Notes under the pieces: model-generated | Databases searched by the model: none | The model's input: the letters and a program-made list of their open reading frames with translations, nothing else | What the model was told of the DNA's origin: nothing | Origin: Thalassoroseus pseudoceratinae | GTDB taxonomy: Bacteria > Planctomycetota > Planctomycetia > Planctomycetales > Planctomycetaceae | Direction: 5' to 3' | Assembly: GCF_011634775.1 (NCBI RefSeq) | Contig: NZ_JAALXT010000007.1 | Span: 186,001 to 250,000, forward strand | Length of the DNA: 64,000 nt | Shown: piece after piece, positions 56,573 through 64,000 of the stretch | Layout of the letters: each line of letters begins with the position of its first letter | Numbering within the stretch: the first letter of the stretch is position 1 | Made by a program: the position numbers and the translations under genes

Positions 56573-57678
56573 TTCGCTTTTTCGGGTGACTTCTTCAGCG
56601 ACTTCGTGGCTTCGATAATTTTCGTCAGCACCGAATCTGCATCCACACCGGCGGCTTCGGCGTTGAAGGTGAGAATGATGCGATGTCGCAACACCGGATG
56701 GGCGACCGCGACCAAGTCGGCGGTGGTCGCGTGACAGCGGCGGTTGATCAAGGCTCGTGCTTTGGCGGCCATCAACAAGGCGATTGTCGCTCGTGGACCG
56801 GCCCCCCATTGGACCATGCTACGGAGTTCATCCGGTAGGGCGTCTTCATCAGGTCGGGTGCCCCGCACGAGATCGAGAGCCGCCTCGTAAACATGATCAG
56901 CGACGACAACATTCCGCACGAGCGATTGCATCCGCTGAATGTCGTCGGCATGCAATACGGTTTTGGTTTCAAAGCGGTAGTCGGTGGTTTGCCGACGGGC
57001 AATTTCCAGTTCTTCGGCACGACTCGGGTATTGGACGTGGATCTTGAGTAAGAACCGGTCGAGTTGAGCTTCCGGCAGCGGATATGTGCCCTCAGTCTCG
57101 ACGGGGTTTTGCGTGGCGAGTACGAAGAACGGGCTCGGGAGTTCGTACGTCTTCCCGCAGACGGTGAGTTGCTGTTCCTGCATCGCTTCGAGCAGGGCAC
57201 TTTGCGTCTTTGGCGGCGTGCGGTTGATTTCGTCGGCGAGAATCACGTTGCCAAACAACGGACCTTCGACGAATCGGAAAATCCGTTTGCCGGTGGTGTG
57301 GTCTTCTTCGAGGACTTCGGTGCCGGTGATATCGCCGGGCATCAGGTCGGGCGTGAATTGTACGCGGCGGAATGACAAATCGATCAGCGAAGCCAATGTG
57401 GAAATCAACGTGGTCTTCGCCAACCCCGGCATCCCTTGCAAAATGCAATGCCCGCGACAGAGCAGGGCGATCAGCAACTGCTCCGAGACTTCGTGCTGCC
57501 CAACGATCACGCCGCCGAGTTGTTCGCGAAGTGCCAGGAATTGTTCGTGGATTTTATCGACGGTTTCCCCAACGTTGACTTCCGTTGCCGGTTTCGTCGG
57601 GACGTGACCGTTCTTCTGAGCTTCAACATTCATAACAGGATCTGCTTCAAATCGATTCATGAGATTCACGCGGATCAT
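56566..57678 (-). CDS. MoxR-family AAA+ ATPase
   Basis: Up to 370 residues; starts at 57678, 57660 and 57633 are all possible and none has a strong ribosome site. Walker A reads GMPGLAKTT, Walker B VILADEINRTPPKTQSALLEAMQEQQ and sensor 1 FVLATQNP, all typical of the MoxR AAA_3 family. The C-terminal AAA lid contains WGAGPRATIALLMAAKA. MoxR ATPases act as chaperones with VWA/DUF58 partners, which are encoded directly downstream here. The stop codon TAG belongs to the adjacent dispersed repeat, so the gene's 3' end was probably altered by its insertion. Confidence 0.95.
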   Translation of the reverse strand: MIRVNLMNRFEADPVMNVEAQKNGHVPTKPATEVNVGETVDKIHEQFLALREQLGGVIVGQHEVSEQLLIALLCRGHCILQGMPGLAKTTLISTLASLIDLSFRRVQFTPDLMPGDITGTEVLEEDHTTGKRIFRFVEGPLFGNVILADEINRTPPKTQSALLEAMQEQQLTVCGKTYELPSPFFVLATQNPVETEGTYPLPEAQLDRFLLKIHVQYPSRAEELEIARRQTTDYRFETKTVLHADDIQRMQSLVRNVVVADHVYEAALDLVRGTRPDEDALPDELRSMVQWGAGPRATIALLMAAKARALINRRCHATTADLVAVAHPVLRHRIILTFNAEAAGVDADSVLTKIIEATKSLKKSPEKAKP

Positions 57679-57699
57679 ACTAGGGCCAACTGACCGTGA

Positions 57700-59289
57700 T
57701 CATTTCGATTCCGCCTTGGCCGGTGGACTTGGATTCTGGGCTTCTTCAAATTTGTTGGCTTCGTCCGCGCTGATGAGATTGTCGGCGTCGGTATCCAGAT
57801 TCGCAAATTGTTCGTCGGTTCCCGGGAATTCGCCGCGAGTGAGGTCGCCGTCTTTGTTGCGGTCCATCCGGCGGAACCATTCCGGCCCGGTCGTTGTTGG
57901 AGCGGGGTCGGCGATGGTCACGGACCGAATATCGGCGAGCTCTTGATGAACGCCCGGTCCTAAACCGAAACAAACACGGATCGTTGTTTGCGTTTCTCCA
58001 GCCGTGATCTGTCCGTCATTGTCTCGGTCAAAAGTTTGGAGACGGTTTCGCAACTCGCGAAGTTCCCGAATGGTGAACCGTCCGTCGTGGTTGGGGTCGA
58101 TGGTGGGCAGAATGGGATAGCCGTCCTGCACCACACCGATCGAAATTTGATCGCTCGCACTGAGTTGTAACGCGGAGAATTCCAGTCGAGCCCGCGACGT
58201 ATTGACGGCGAGTGTCGTGCCGTTGGTTTCGACTTGCGGCCGGGAACTCGGTTGCTCATTGCCTGTGACTGACGTCGATTTCAACGTGAGCGTCGAATCA
58301 TTCGGCGTGCTCGTGTTGAACGCCAATTCGATCAGAAGATTCGCGTCCATTGCAGAAACCGTTGACCCATTCATTCCGTAACGAGCTTTGAGTTGCTGAA
58401 GCACATGCGGATCGAGTTCCTCTCCAGTGAGTTGAATCAATTCGACCCCATACTTCGGCAGCTCTTTTCGCAACCGCGGATCGGAGGCGACTTCGTCGAG
58501 TTCCAGGTACGTCACAATTTGATCGCGGTTGAGGTCGCACTCCTCGAAACTCTTGACACACTCAGCAAGTTCTTTCGCCGAGATGATGCCGTCACGGTCG
58601 CGATCGAGAATGTCATACACCGGTCGTTTGCCGGCACGGAACCGTTGAAAGTTCGCGTTGAGTTCCAGCACGATCGGCCCATCGATCCGGTTAATTAACA
58701 ACCAATGCACTTCGTCTCGACTGATTTCCGAACCGATCGCCTGGATGTACCGCCGCAGAATTTCCGTGGCGGTCTCAGCGAGTGTGTACTCGGGAACCGT
58801 GGGCGGGCTCACGTACTTCTCTTGCAATTCTCCGTCGACGGCCGGTTTTTGAGCGACGGCGGGTGGCTTCGGTTGCGGTTCGTCGGGTTGAGGTTCCGGA
58901 CGTGTGGCGTCGATCAGCATTTGTTCAATTCGCCGTTCCCGTGCCATGCCGAACGGCTCGCCGTCGATGGTGACAATCGCTTCGATCAGCAATGGTTGTT
59001 CGGGCAACGTGAGCAGAAATCGCAATTTGGGATTGTTGATCTCTTCGCGAGTGGGAATCTCTTTGTGACGGTGATCGAGTTGATATTGCGGCAGTCGTCC
59101 GTCGGGCATGGTGGGCCCGTTGATCAGACGCAACGGTGGTTGCTGCATCCCCGGCATTTCATCGGACGAATCCGACGCGAGGGTATAACGGACTTTCACC
59201 GGCACAGACACAGGGGGCGTATCAGCGGGTGCCATAGATGTCAGGAATAATCCGAACGCGAGCGGCTGCAAGACTGGGGCCAATTTCAT
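57700..59289 (-). CDS. secreted EF-hand protein with six Ca-binding-like loops
   Basis: 529 residues from the ATG at 59289, which overlaps the upstream stop as ATGA; the frame reaches 59385. A signal peptide (LQPLAFGLFLTSMAPA) is followed by a Pro-rich linker. EF-hand loops are DRDRDGIISAKE, DLNRDQIVTYLE, DPNHDGRFTIRE, DRDNDGQITAGE, DRNKDGDLTRGE and DTDADNLISADE; most keep the D-x-D/N-x-D-G pattern. Planctomycetes have many such exported EF-hand proteins, often beside DUF1501 and DUF1549/1553 genes, as here. Calcium binding is likely; the molecular role is not known. It is translationally coupled to the DUF1501 gene and followed 21 nt later by MoxR. Confidence 0.85.
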   Translation of the reverse strand: MKLAPVLQPLAFGLFLTSMAPADTPPVSVPVKVRYTLASDSSDEMPGMQQPPLRLINGPTMPDGRLPQYQLDHRHKEIPTREEINNPKLRFLLTLPEQPLLIEAIVTIDGEPFGMARERRIEQMLIDATRPEPQPDEPQPKPPAVAQKPAVDGELQEKYVSPPTVPEYTLAETATEILRRYIQAIGSEISRDEVHWLLINRIDGPIVLELNANFQRFRAGKRPVYDILDRDRDGIISAKELAECVKSFEECDLNRDQIVTYLELDEVASDPRLRKELPKYGVELIQLTGEELDPHVLQQLKARYGMNGSTVSAMDANLLIELAFNTSTPNDSTLTLKSTSVTGNEQPSSRPQVETNGTTLAVNTSRARLEFSALQLSASDQISIGVVQDGYPILPTIDPNHDGRFTIRELRELRNRLQTFDRDNDGQITAGETQTTIRVCFGLGPGVHQELADIRSVTIADPAPTTTGPEWFRRMDRNKDGDLTRGEFPGTDEQFANLDTDADNLISADEANKFEEAQNPSPPAKAESK

Positions 59290-60632
59290 GCCAACACCGC
59301 CTCGATGGGAAAACCATCGGTCAAGGGAATCGGTCGTCCACTGGGAGCCATGCTGGAGGCGTCGCCGACTCCGAGGGCGTGACACAAAGTGCTGAGCAAA
59401 TCAGGAGCGGTCGTTTTACCTTCGATGACTTCGGTGCCGTCCTCGCTGGTTTTTCCGTAAGCTTGTCCGCCCGCGATGCCACCACCCGCCAGCACCGCCG
59501 ACCACGCATTCGGGAAGTGATCGCGACCGACCGTGCCGTTGATCTGCGGCGTGCGGCCGAATTCGCCCATCCATAGAATCGTTGTCGATTCGAGCAGCCC
59601 CCGTTGTTTCAAGTCTTCCATGAGCGTAGACCAACCCGCATCAAGATCCGTCGAAAGCCGTTCGACAGCGTTAAAGTTGTTGATGTGCGTGTCCCAACCG
59701 ATTCCGCCACTCGTCGTGCCCAACGAAACTTCGACGAAAGCCACGCCGCGTTCGATCAATCGCCGGGCAAGCAAACAGCCTTGCCCGAACACGGTGCGAC
59801 CGTAGGCAGAGCGGAGTTCATCGGGTTCTTTAGACAGGTCGAACGCTTCGGCGTCCTCGCTGTTCATGAGTTGAACCGCTCCTCGATACACCATGTTGTG
59901 CGATTTCGGTGCGCCCGCCCGGTGCTTTGCGAGGAAGTCGGCTTGCAGGTTTTTCCACAGTTCGAGCCGTTTGGTCATGCGGGTTTCGCTGATGTCGCGA
60001 GGACGGTCCAACGATTGCACCTTGAGTTCCGGGAACGGGGGCGGTTCGTTGTTGTTGCGTCTACCACCGCCATTGTTGGCAGCGGCGACGGTCGGAATGT
60101 CCGAAGCACCCACGAAGAGCGGTCCGTATTTCGGACCAAGAAAACCCGGTCCGAACGCATCCTGATTGAACGCTCGATAACTACCGACACTCACGTAATT
60201 CGGCAGGGTGGCGTTGTCCTTGCCCAGATGCATGGCGAGTGACGACCCAATACTCGGGTACGACATCGGTCCCATCGGAACGTGACCGGTTCGCATGAGA
60301 TAAGTGCCGCGACCGTGGTCGCCTTCTTTGGTGCTCAGGCCCCGCATGACGGCCAGTTCGTCACCGAATTTCGCCAACTTGGGCAGATGTTCGCTAAACC
60401 GCAGACCTGGGGCGGATGTTTGAATCTCCGAAAACTCGCCACCGTTCTCATGATTGGGTTTCATGTCGAAGGTGTCGGTCTGCGTCGGTCCACCGCTCAT
60501 CCACAACAAAATGCAATGTCGTTTGCGACTCTTGTTGGAGGCGAGTTCATTCGCCAATGCCGGAAACCAACCGCTGGCACTCAAGCCGCCCATCCCCACA
60601 GCGAGCGATGACAGAAAGTTGCGTCGATTCAT
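59286..60632 (-). CDS. DUF1501 Tat-exported protein
   Basis: 448 residues. The N-terminus NRRNFLSSLAVGMGG is a twin-arginine signal. The family motifs CILLWMSGGPTQTDTFDMKPN, TKEGDHGRGTYLMRTGH, YPSIGSS and ILWMGEFGRTP mark DUF1501, which is related in fold to alkaline phosphatases and sulfatases. DUF1501 and DUF1549/DUF1553 genes occur as neighbouring pairs throughout planctomycetes, and here the pair is separated by 65 nt. The biochemical function is unproven. Confidence 0.95.
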   Translation of the reverse strand: MNRRNFLSSLAVGMGGLSASGWFPALANELASNKSRKRHCILLWMSGGPTQTDTFDMKPNHENGGEFSEIQTSAPGLRFSEHLPKLAKFGDELAVMRGLSTKEGDHGRGTYLMRTGHVPMGPMSYPSIGSSLAMHLGKDNATLPNYVSVGSYRAFNQDAFGPGFLGPKYGPLFVGASDIPTVAAANNGGGRRNNNEPPPFPELKVQSLDRPRDISETRMTKRLELWKNLQADFLAKHRAGAPKSHNMVYRGAVQLMNSEDAEAFDLSKEPDELRSAYGRTVFGQGCLLARRLIERGVAFVEVSLGTTSGGIGWDTHINNFNAVERLSTDLDAGWSTLMEDLKQRGLLESTTILWMGEFGRTPQINGTVGRDHFPNAWSAVLAGGGIAGGQAYGKTSEDGTEVIEGKTTAPDLLSTLCHALGVGDASSMAPSGRPIPLTDGFPIEAVLA

Positions 60633-60697
60633 GGTTTTCGTCCCTTGTTCGGGGTCGGTTGTCGGTGGTTGATCGGAACTCAGGCTTCATCCAAAAC

Positions 60698-63211
60698 TCA
60701 GTGGTTCATGGTGAACTCGGCACTGTTGAGCAGCACCCAGAGGATGTCTGCCAAACCGTCTTTGAGTTCCTGACCGGTGACGTCTTGCGGAACGTACTCT
60801 TCGAGGAACTTCCACTCGGTTTCCGTAGGTCGCCGAGAGAGAGTCGCGAGATAGAGCACTTCCACGCGTTGTTTGTTGGTAAAAAATGGGGCATCCAAAC
60901 TGGCGAGCAATCCGCTGCGAGCCAGACTGGTCGCTCCTTCGATGAGTGTGCCGTTCATCAGCGTGAGAGCTTGCGGAATGCCGGCTTGATATTCCGTTGA
61001 ACGCCCCGCCGGTGTGCGGAACTGTTCGAGGAATCGTTCGCGTTCGGTGTTGCCGAACCGCAGGACGTTGAATTCGTACGGGTTCTGCGTCGGTGCCGAC
61101 TCCAAAAGCGTCGCGACGCTGATGCAGTCGTAGACTTGCTCGGCGGTCAGCATCTTGACGTTCATCTGGGCGAACCATTCAAGACGGTCTTCGCTGACAT
61201 CGTCGGCACCACTTGAGAGACGATACGGTTTCGAGAGGACCATCACGCGGAACAGTTCCCGCAGATCGAAGCCAGAGCCCACAAAGTGACCGGCCAACAG
61301 ATCGAGTAACTCCCTCGATTTCGGCGGGTGTTGCGTGCCGAAATCGTCCATCGGATCGACAATCCCTTTGCCGAACAAATGCCCCCACACGCGGTTGGCG
61401 GTGGCTCGGGCGAAGTACGGATTGTCAGGGCTGGTCAACCAGTCGGCGAGTTGTTTCCGTCGCGGCGGAACTTGTTTGTCGTCGCCGGTCGCCATCGGTT
61501 CGTTGTCGAGGAACTTCGGCGGGATCACGGTTTCGAAGATCGGCAGTTGAACTTCGCCATGATCGACATCGGCGACCCGCATCACGCTGGAAACGGTTTC
61601 CAACTCGGCGTTCGGTCGCGAGATTTGCGCAAAGAACGCGGCGAATCCCCAGAAGTCTTCCTGCGACCACGGTTCGAACGGATGGTCGTGACATTGGGCA
61701 CATTCCAACCGCATACCCAGGAATACGCGGGCGGTGCGGGAGGCGAGCTCTTCCGGATTGAGTTTCACCGCCGAATAGAACAACAGCGGTCCGGATTTCG
61801 ACAACCGACCTTCCGCGAGCAACAAGTCCCGCACGATTTGATCATAGGAATCACCGCTGGCGAACCGGTCAGCGAGCCATTTGTCAAAGGCTTGCACACC
61901 CCCGAACGCGGTCAGATCGACGCCCTCGGGAATAAGGAACGTACGCCAAACCGCCGCCATGTGCGAGGCGTGATCGGGGCTGGCAAGCAGCCGATCGACA
62001 AGTTGTTCATAACGGTTTAACGAGGTGTCCTTCAGGTACGCTCGGACTTCGTGCACACTGGGCGTGCGTCCGACGAGATCAAGATACACCCGCCGCAACA
62101 TTTCCTCATCGGTGGCCGACGCGACCGGCTGAACATTTTGAGCATCCCAAAGTTTCACCATTTGGGTGTTCACACGAGTCACGACGTGTTCGGTCGACTC
62201 CGTTCGTGACGGAACCGCGTCCCATTTTGCGGGGTCGGTTTGGCTCCAGTCGATGGAAGCCAACACGTCCGGAACGGAATTCGACGGTATCGATGGACTC
62301 GCCTTCGTCGTCTCCGTTTTTTTGATCCCGCTATTCGGATTCGTGCCGACGAGGATAGCAGCGTCATTCTGGGCAACAGCCACCGGTCGAACCTGATCGA
62401 CATCAACCACCGGCAACTCGCGAGGAAATTCCCGATCTCGAATATCAGCAACCGGTTGCGACGAGTATGTCACACGGGAAGAAGGACCCGCGGACCGTGC
62501 GGCACTCACTTGGTAGCGGGTTGGCAGATACGTATCGGAATCGAGTTCCAACCGCAGTTCCGAATTGGTGTCGTGCGGCGAATCGAATTCCACGTGCAAA
62601 ACCAGAACGTCGTTCACTTCTTCGCAACGCTCGCTGACGATCTGCCGTCCCGACGCATTCGAGTCGATATCTCCCAGGAAGAAGCTGACGGCCAATTCCT
62701 CGGTGGTGAGTTCGCTCTCCAAACGGGCCCGCTGAATCTGGCCTGTGCCACGTTGTCGGTACAAACGGACTTGATTTTGCACGTCCCAAACCTGTGTGGC
62801 TTGCGGGGTGCGTTCACCGAGTTCCCGGTCGGACAGCGACAGCCACCGCAGACCCTCGGCGGTTTCGATTTCCACAACTCCTCTGTCGGCAAGGGCTTCC
62901 AACATTTTCGCCCAGGCCGATGGCGTGGAACCGCTGAGCGTGAGCAGACCGACCACCACCACGATTGCCGCCGCCGTCGCCAGCGGTGCGATTCGCAACC
63001 ACGTGCGACGCGATGCGAATCGCTCCCGCAGTTGACTCATCCGGCTATCCACCAATCGTGGAGACTCGCCCCACTCGGCTTTCACGGTTTGATCAATCCG
63101 TTTGAGCAAACTCTGCGGAACCGGCGGAGCCGAGTACGAATCGCCCAGCAACTGTTCCAATTCCGGATCAGCCAATTCGGCGGCATCGAATTTTGAGGGG
63201 TCGTATGACAT
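60698..63211 (-). CDS. transmembrane DUF1549/DUF1553 protein with cytoplasmic anti-sigma-like N-terminus
   Basis: 837 residues from the ATG at 63211; the frame reaches 63304. Residues 1-75 are cytosolic and charged, with a transmembrane helix at about 76-95 (APLATAAAIVVVVGLLTLSG). Residues about 95-270 form a beta-rich part seen in MucB/RseB- or LolA-like sensor proteins. DUF1549 (about 310-520) contains VNTQMVKLWDAQ, MLRRVYLDLVGRTPSVHEVR and CAQCHDHPFEPWSQEDFWGFAAFFAQ, a c-type-heme-like motif. DUF1553 (about 560-830) contains RKQLADWLTSPDNPYFARATANRVW. Placement right after an ECF sigma gene suggests the N-terminus holds the sigma factor; no Zn-binding anti-sigma motif is seen, so this is inference. 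Confidence 0.85.
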   Translation of the reverse strand: MSYDPSKFDAAELADPELEQLLGDSYSAPPVPQSLLKRIDQTVKAEWGESPRLVDSRMSQLRERFASRRTWLRIAPLATAAAIVVVVGLLTLSGSTPSAWAKMLEALADRGVVEIETAEGLRWLSLSDRELGERTPQATQVWDVQNQVRLYRQRGTGQIQRARLESELTTEELAVSFFLGDIDSNASGRQIVSERCEEVNDVLVLHVEFDSPHDTNSELRLELDSDTYLPTRYQVSAARSAGPSSRVTYSSQPVADIRDREFPRELPVVDVDQVRPVAVAQNDAAILVGTNPNSGIKKTETTKASPSIPSNSVPDVLASIDWSQTDPAKWDAVPSRTESTEHVVTRVNTQMVKLWDAQNVQPVASATDEEMLRRVYLDLVGRTPSVHEVRAYLKDTSLNRYEQLVDRLLASPDHASHMAAVWRTFLIPEGVDLTAFGGVQAFDKWLADRFASGDSYDQIVRDLLLAEGRLSKSGPLLFYSAVKLNPEELASRTARVFLGMRLECAQCHDHPFEPWSQEDFWGFAAFFAQISRPNAELETVSSVMRVADVDHGEVQLPIFETVIPPKFLDNEPMATGDDKQVPPRRKQLADWLTSPDNPYFARATANRVWGHLFGKGIVDPMDDFGTQHPPKSRELLDLLAGHFVGSGFDLRELFRVMVLSKPYRLSSGADDVSEDRLEWFAQMNVKMLTAEQVYDCISVATLLESAPTQNPYEFNVLRFGNTERERFLEQFRTPAGRSTEYQAGIPQALTLMNGTLIEGATSLARSGLLASLDAPFFTNKQRVEVLYLATLSRRPTETEWKFLEEYVPQDVTGQELKDGLADILWVLLNSAEFTMNH

Positions 63212-63356
63212 GACCGTCTGACTGTGAAAAGAATGAGTAGTGTTAGTTTTGACCCGGCTTGTTTGTCGGTGTCTTCCGACACGCGGTTCAGATTCTTCTT
63301 TCAACAGGTCGTTCTTCGAGCATCGGTGGCAATGAGGCGGCGTGTTGGCACGTGAC

Positions 63357-64000
63357 CTACGTCACTTCTTTCATGGACTCGGTTTGCTCTTGCCCCGACA
63401 CCTGGGTTCGGTCCGACGAACTATGTCCGTCGCGGGATCGGAGACGACTGGTTTCGTCGTCTTCGTCTTGGGGTTTCAATTTGGCCCGAAGTTCACGACG
63501 AGCCCGAAACAAAATGGACTCGGCGGCTTTTTCCGTCACGTCCAATCGCTGTGCGATCTCGCGGACACTGAGCTTTTCGATGTATTTCCACTCCATCGCC
63601 AACCGATGCTGCTCGGGCAGGTCGTCCATGGCCCGGCGGACTTCCATACGTTTCTCGACCAAAACTTCCTGAGCAACGGCATCGTCTTCCTCCACATGCG
63701 TTCCAGTTTGGCGAGCTTCCTCGATCAAATGTTGAACGCGAGCGGCAGCCCGAAAGTGATCGTTCACCTTGTTCGTCGCCACCGTCCGCAACCAAGCCGA
63801 CGGACTGTGAATTTCCGTCCCCTTGGCGGCAGCCCTCATGATTGCGAGCACGGACTCACTGACAATATCTTCCGCGAGGTGACGATCCCCGTGCACCCGG
63901 AAAAAGACGAATCGCCAGACAGTGGGTACGTAGGTTTCCGTCAGATGATGGATTGCCGCCGGATCGCGTCGACGGAGCGCTGCGACGAATTCGGTATCGT
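63357..64000 (-). CDS. ECF-type RNA polymerase sigma factor (5' end outside window)
   Basis: The frame stays open to the right edge; a GTG at 63896 is an internal Val rather than the start, because upstream codons continue the family sequence (TVWRFVFFRVHGDRHLAEDIVSESVLAIMR, region 2). Region 4 is LPEQHRLAMEWKYIEKLSVREIAQRLDVTEKAAESILFRARREL with a helix-turn-helix. The tail is acidic and Ser-rich. It belongs to the planctomycete ECF groups that are often encoded beside DUF1549/DUF1553 or kinase genes. It is 145 nt upstream of a membrane protein that may be its anti-sigma factor. Confidence 0.93.
   Translation of the reverse strand, partial: DTEFVAALRRRDPAAIHHLTETYVPTVWRFVFFRVHGDRHLAEDIVSESVLAIMRAAAKGTEIHSPSAWLRTVATNKVNDHFRAAARVQHLIEEARQTGTHVEEDDAVAQEVLVEKRMEVRRAMDDLPEQHRLAMEWKYIEKLSVREIAQRLDVTEKAAESILFRARRELRAKLKPQDEDDETSRLRSRDGHSSSDRTQVSGQEQTESMKEVT

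Noticed and set aside
62240-63196. A 318-codon plus-strand frame opposite the DUF1549/DUF1553 gene
   Set aside because: Antisense to a confidently assigned protein; Arg/His-rich composition is typical of a shadow frame.
63357-63896. Sigma factor beginning at the GTG at 63896
   Set aside because: Upstream codons in the same frame continue conserved region 2 sequence to the window edge, so the gene is longer than this and cut by the edge.

Overview
This window looks like a chromosome segment of a planctomycete (order Planctomycetales, probably a marine or freshwater heterotroph). The lineage call rests on families typical of that phylum: two DUF1559 pilin-like proteins, DUF1501, a DUF1549/DUF1553 protein, many Tat-exported oxidoreductases and hydrolases, a fused Ser/Thr kinase, a MoxR/DUF58/BatA cluster, sparse Shine-Dalgarno signals and a moderate GC content. 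No rRNA, tRNA, phage, insertion-sequence transposase or CRISPR array was seen.

1-18.8 kb holds mostly single genes for exported or envelope enzymes. They are an AraC-type regulator fragment, a three-domain RidA-like protein, a secreted alpha/beta hydrolase, a Tat FAD oxidoreductase, two calcineurin-type phosphoesterases (one with a His-rich insertion), a di-heme protein resembling hydrazine synthase alpha, an HTTM (gamma-carboxylase-like) membrane protein, a Tat DUF839/PhoX-like protein, a DUF1559 protein followed by a small lipoprotein, and a Tat Gfo/Idh/MocA oxidoreductase.

18.9-24.7 kb is a compact minus-strand glycosyltransferase operon with ATGA stop/start overlaps. It encodes a small membrane protein, a GT4-like enzyme, a double GT-A enzyme and an FkbM methyltransferase-glycosyltransferase fusion. 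The two middle proteins carry the same Cys-rich N-terminal module. 24.8-29.2 kb is one large kinase/STAND-type NTPase/SUMF1-like fusion. Divergent from it, 29.5-34.7 kb encodes polysaccharide-related secreted proteins: a sulfatase, an Asp-box protein, a LamG protein and an SGNH hydrolase.

34.9-42.0 kb appears iron-linked. Two near-identical Fur-box-like palindromes lie in front of a DUF1559/lipoprotein/PepSY-TM operon and in front of a TPR protein. Between them sits a sensor kinase with a sigma-54 activator.

42.0-64.0 kb is a run of twelve minus-strand genes. It starts at an ECF sigma factor (cut by the window edge) and continues with a membrane protein whose cytoplasmic N-terminus is fused to DUF1549/DUF1553, then DUF1501, an EF-hand protein, a MoxR ATPase, DUF58, a BatA-type VWA protein, a second VWA-like membrane protein, a giant DUF4175-like protein, an alpha/alpha-toroid protein, a small membrane protein and a cytosolic VWA protein. 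This resembles a MoxR-VWA assembly or chaperone system wired to an ECF sigma circuit. Five consecutive gene junctions inside it each contain a palindromic dispersed repeat, and at three of them the repeat has become part of the coding sequence. That is the most unusual structure I see here.
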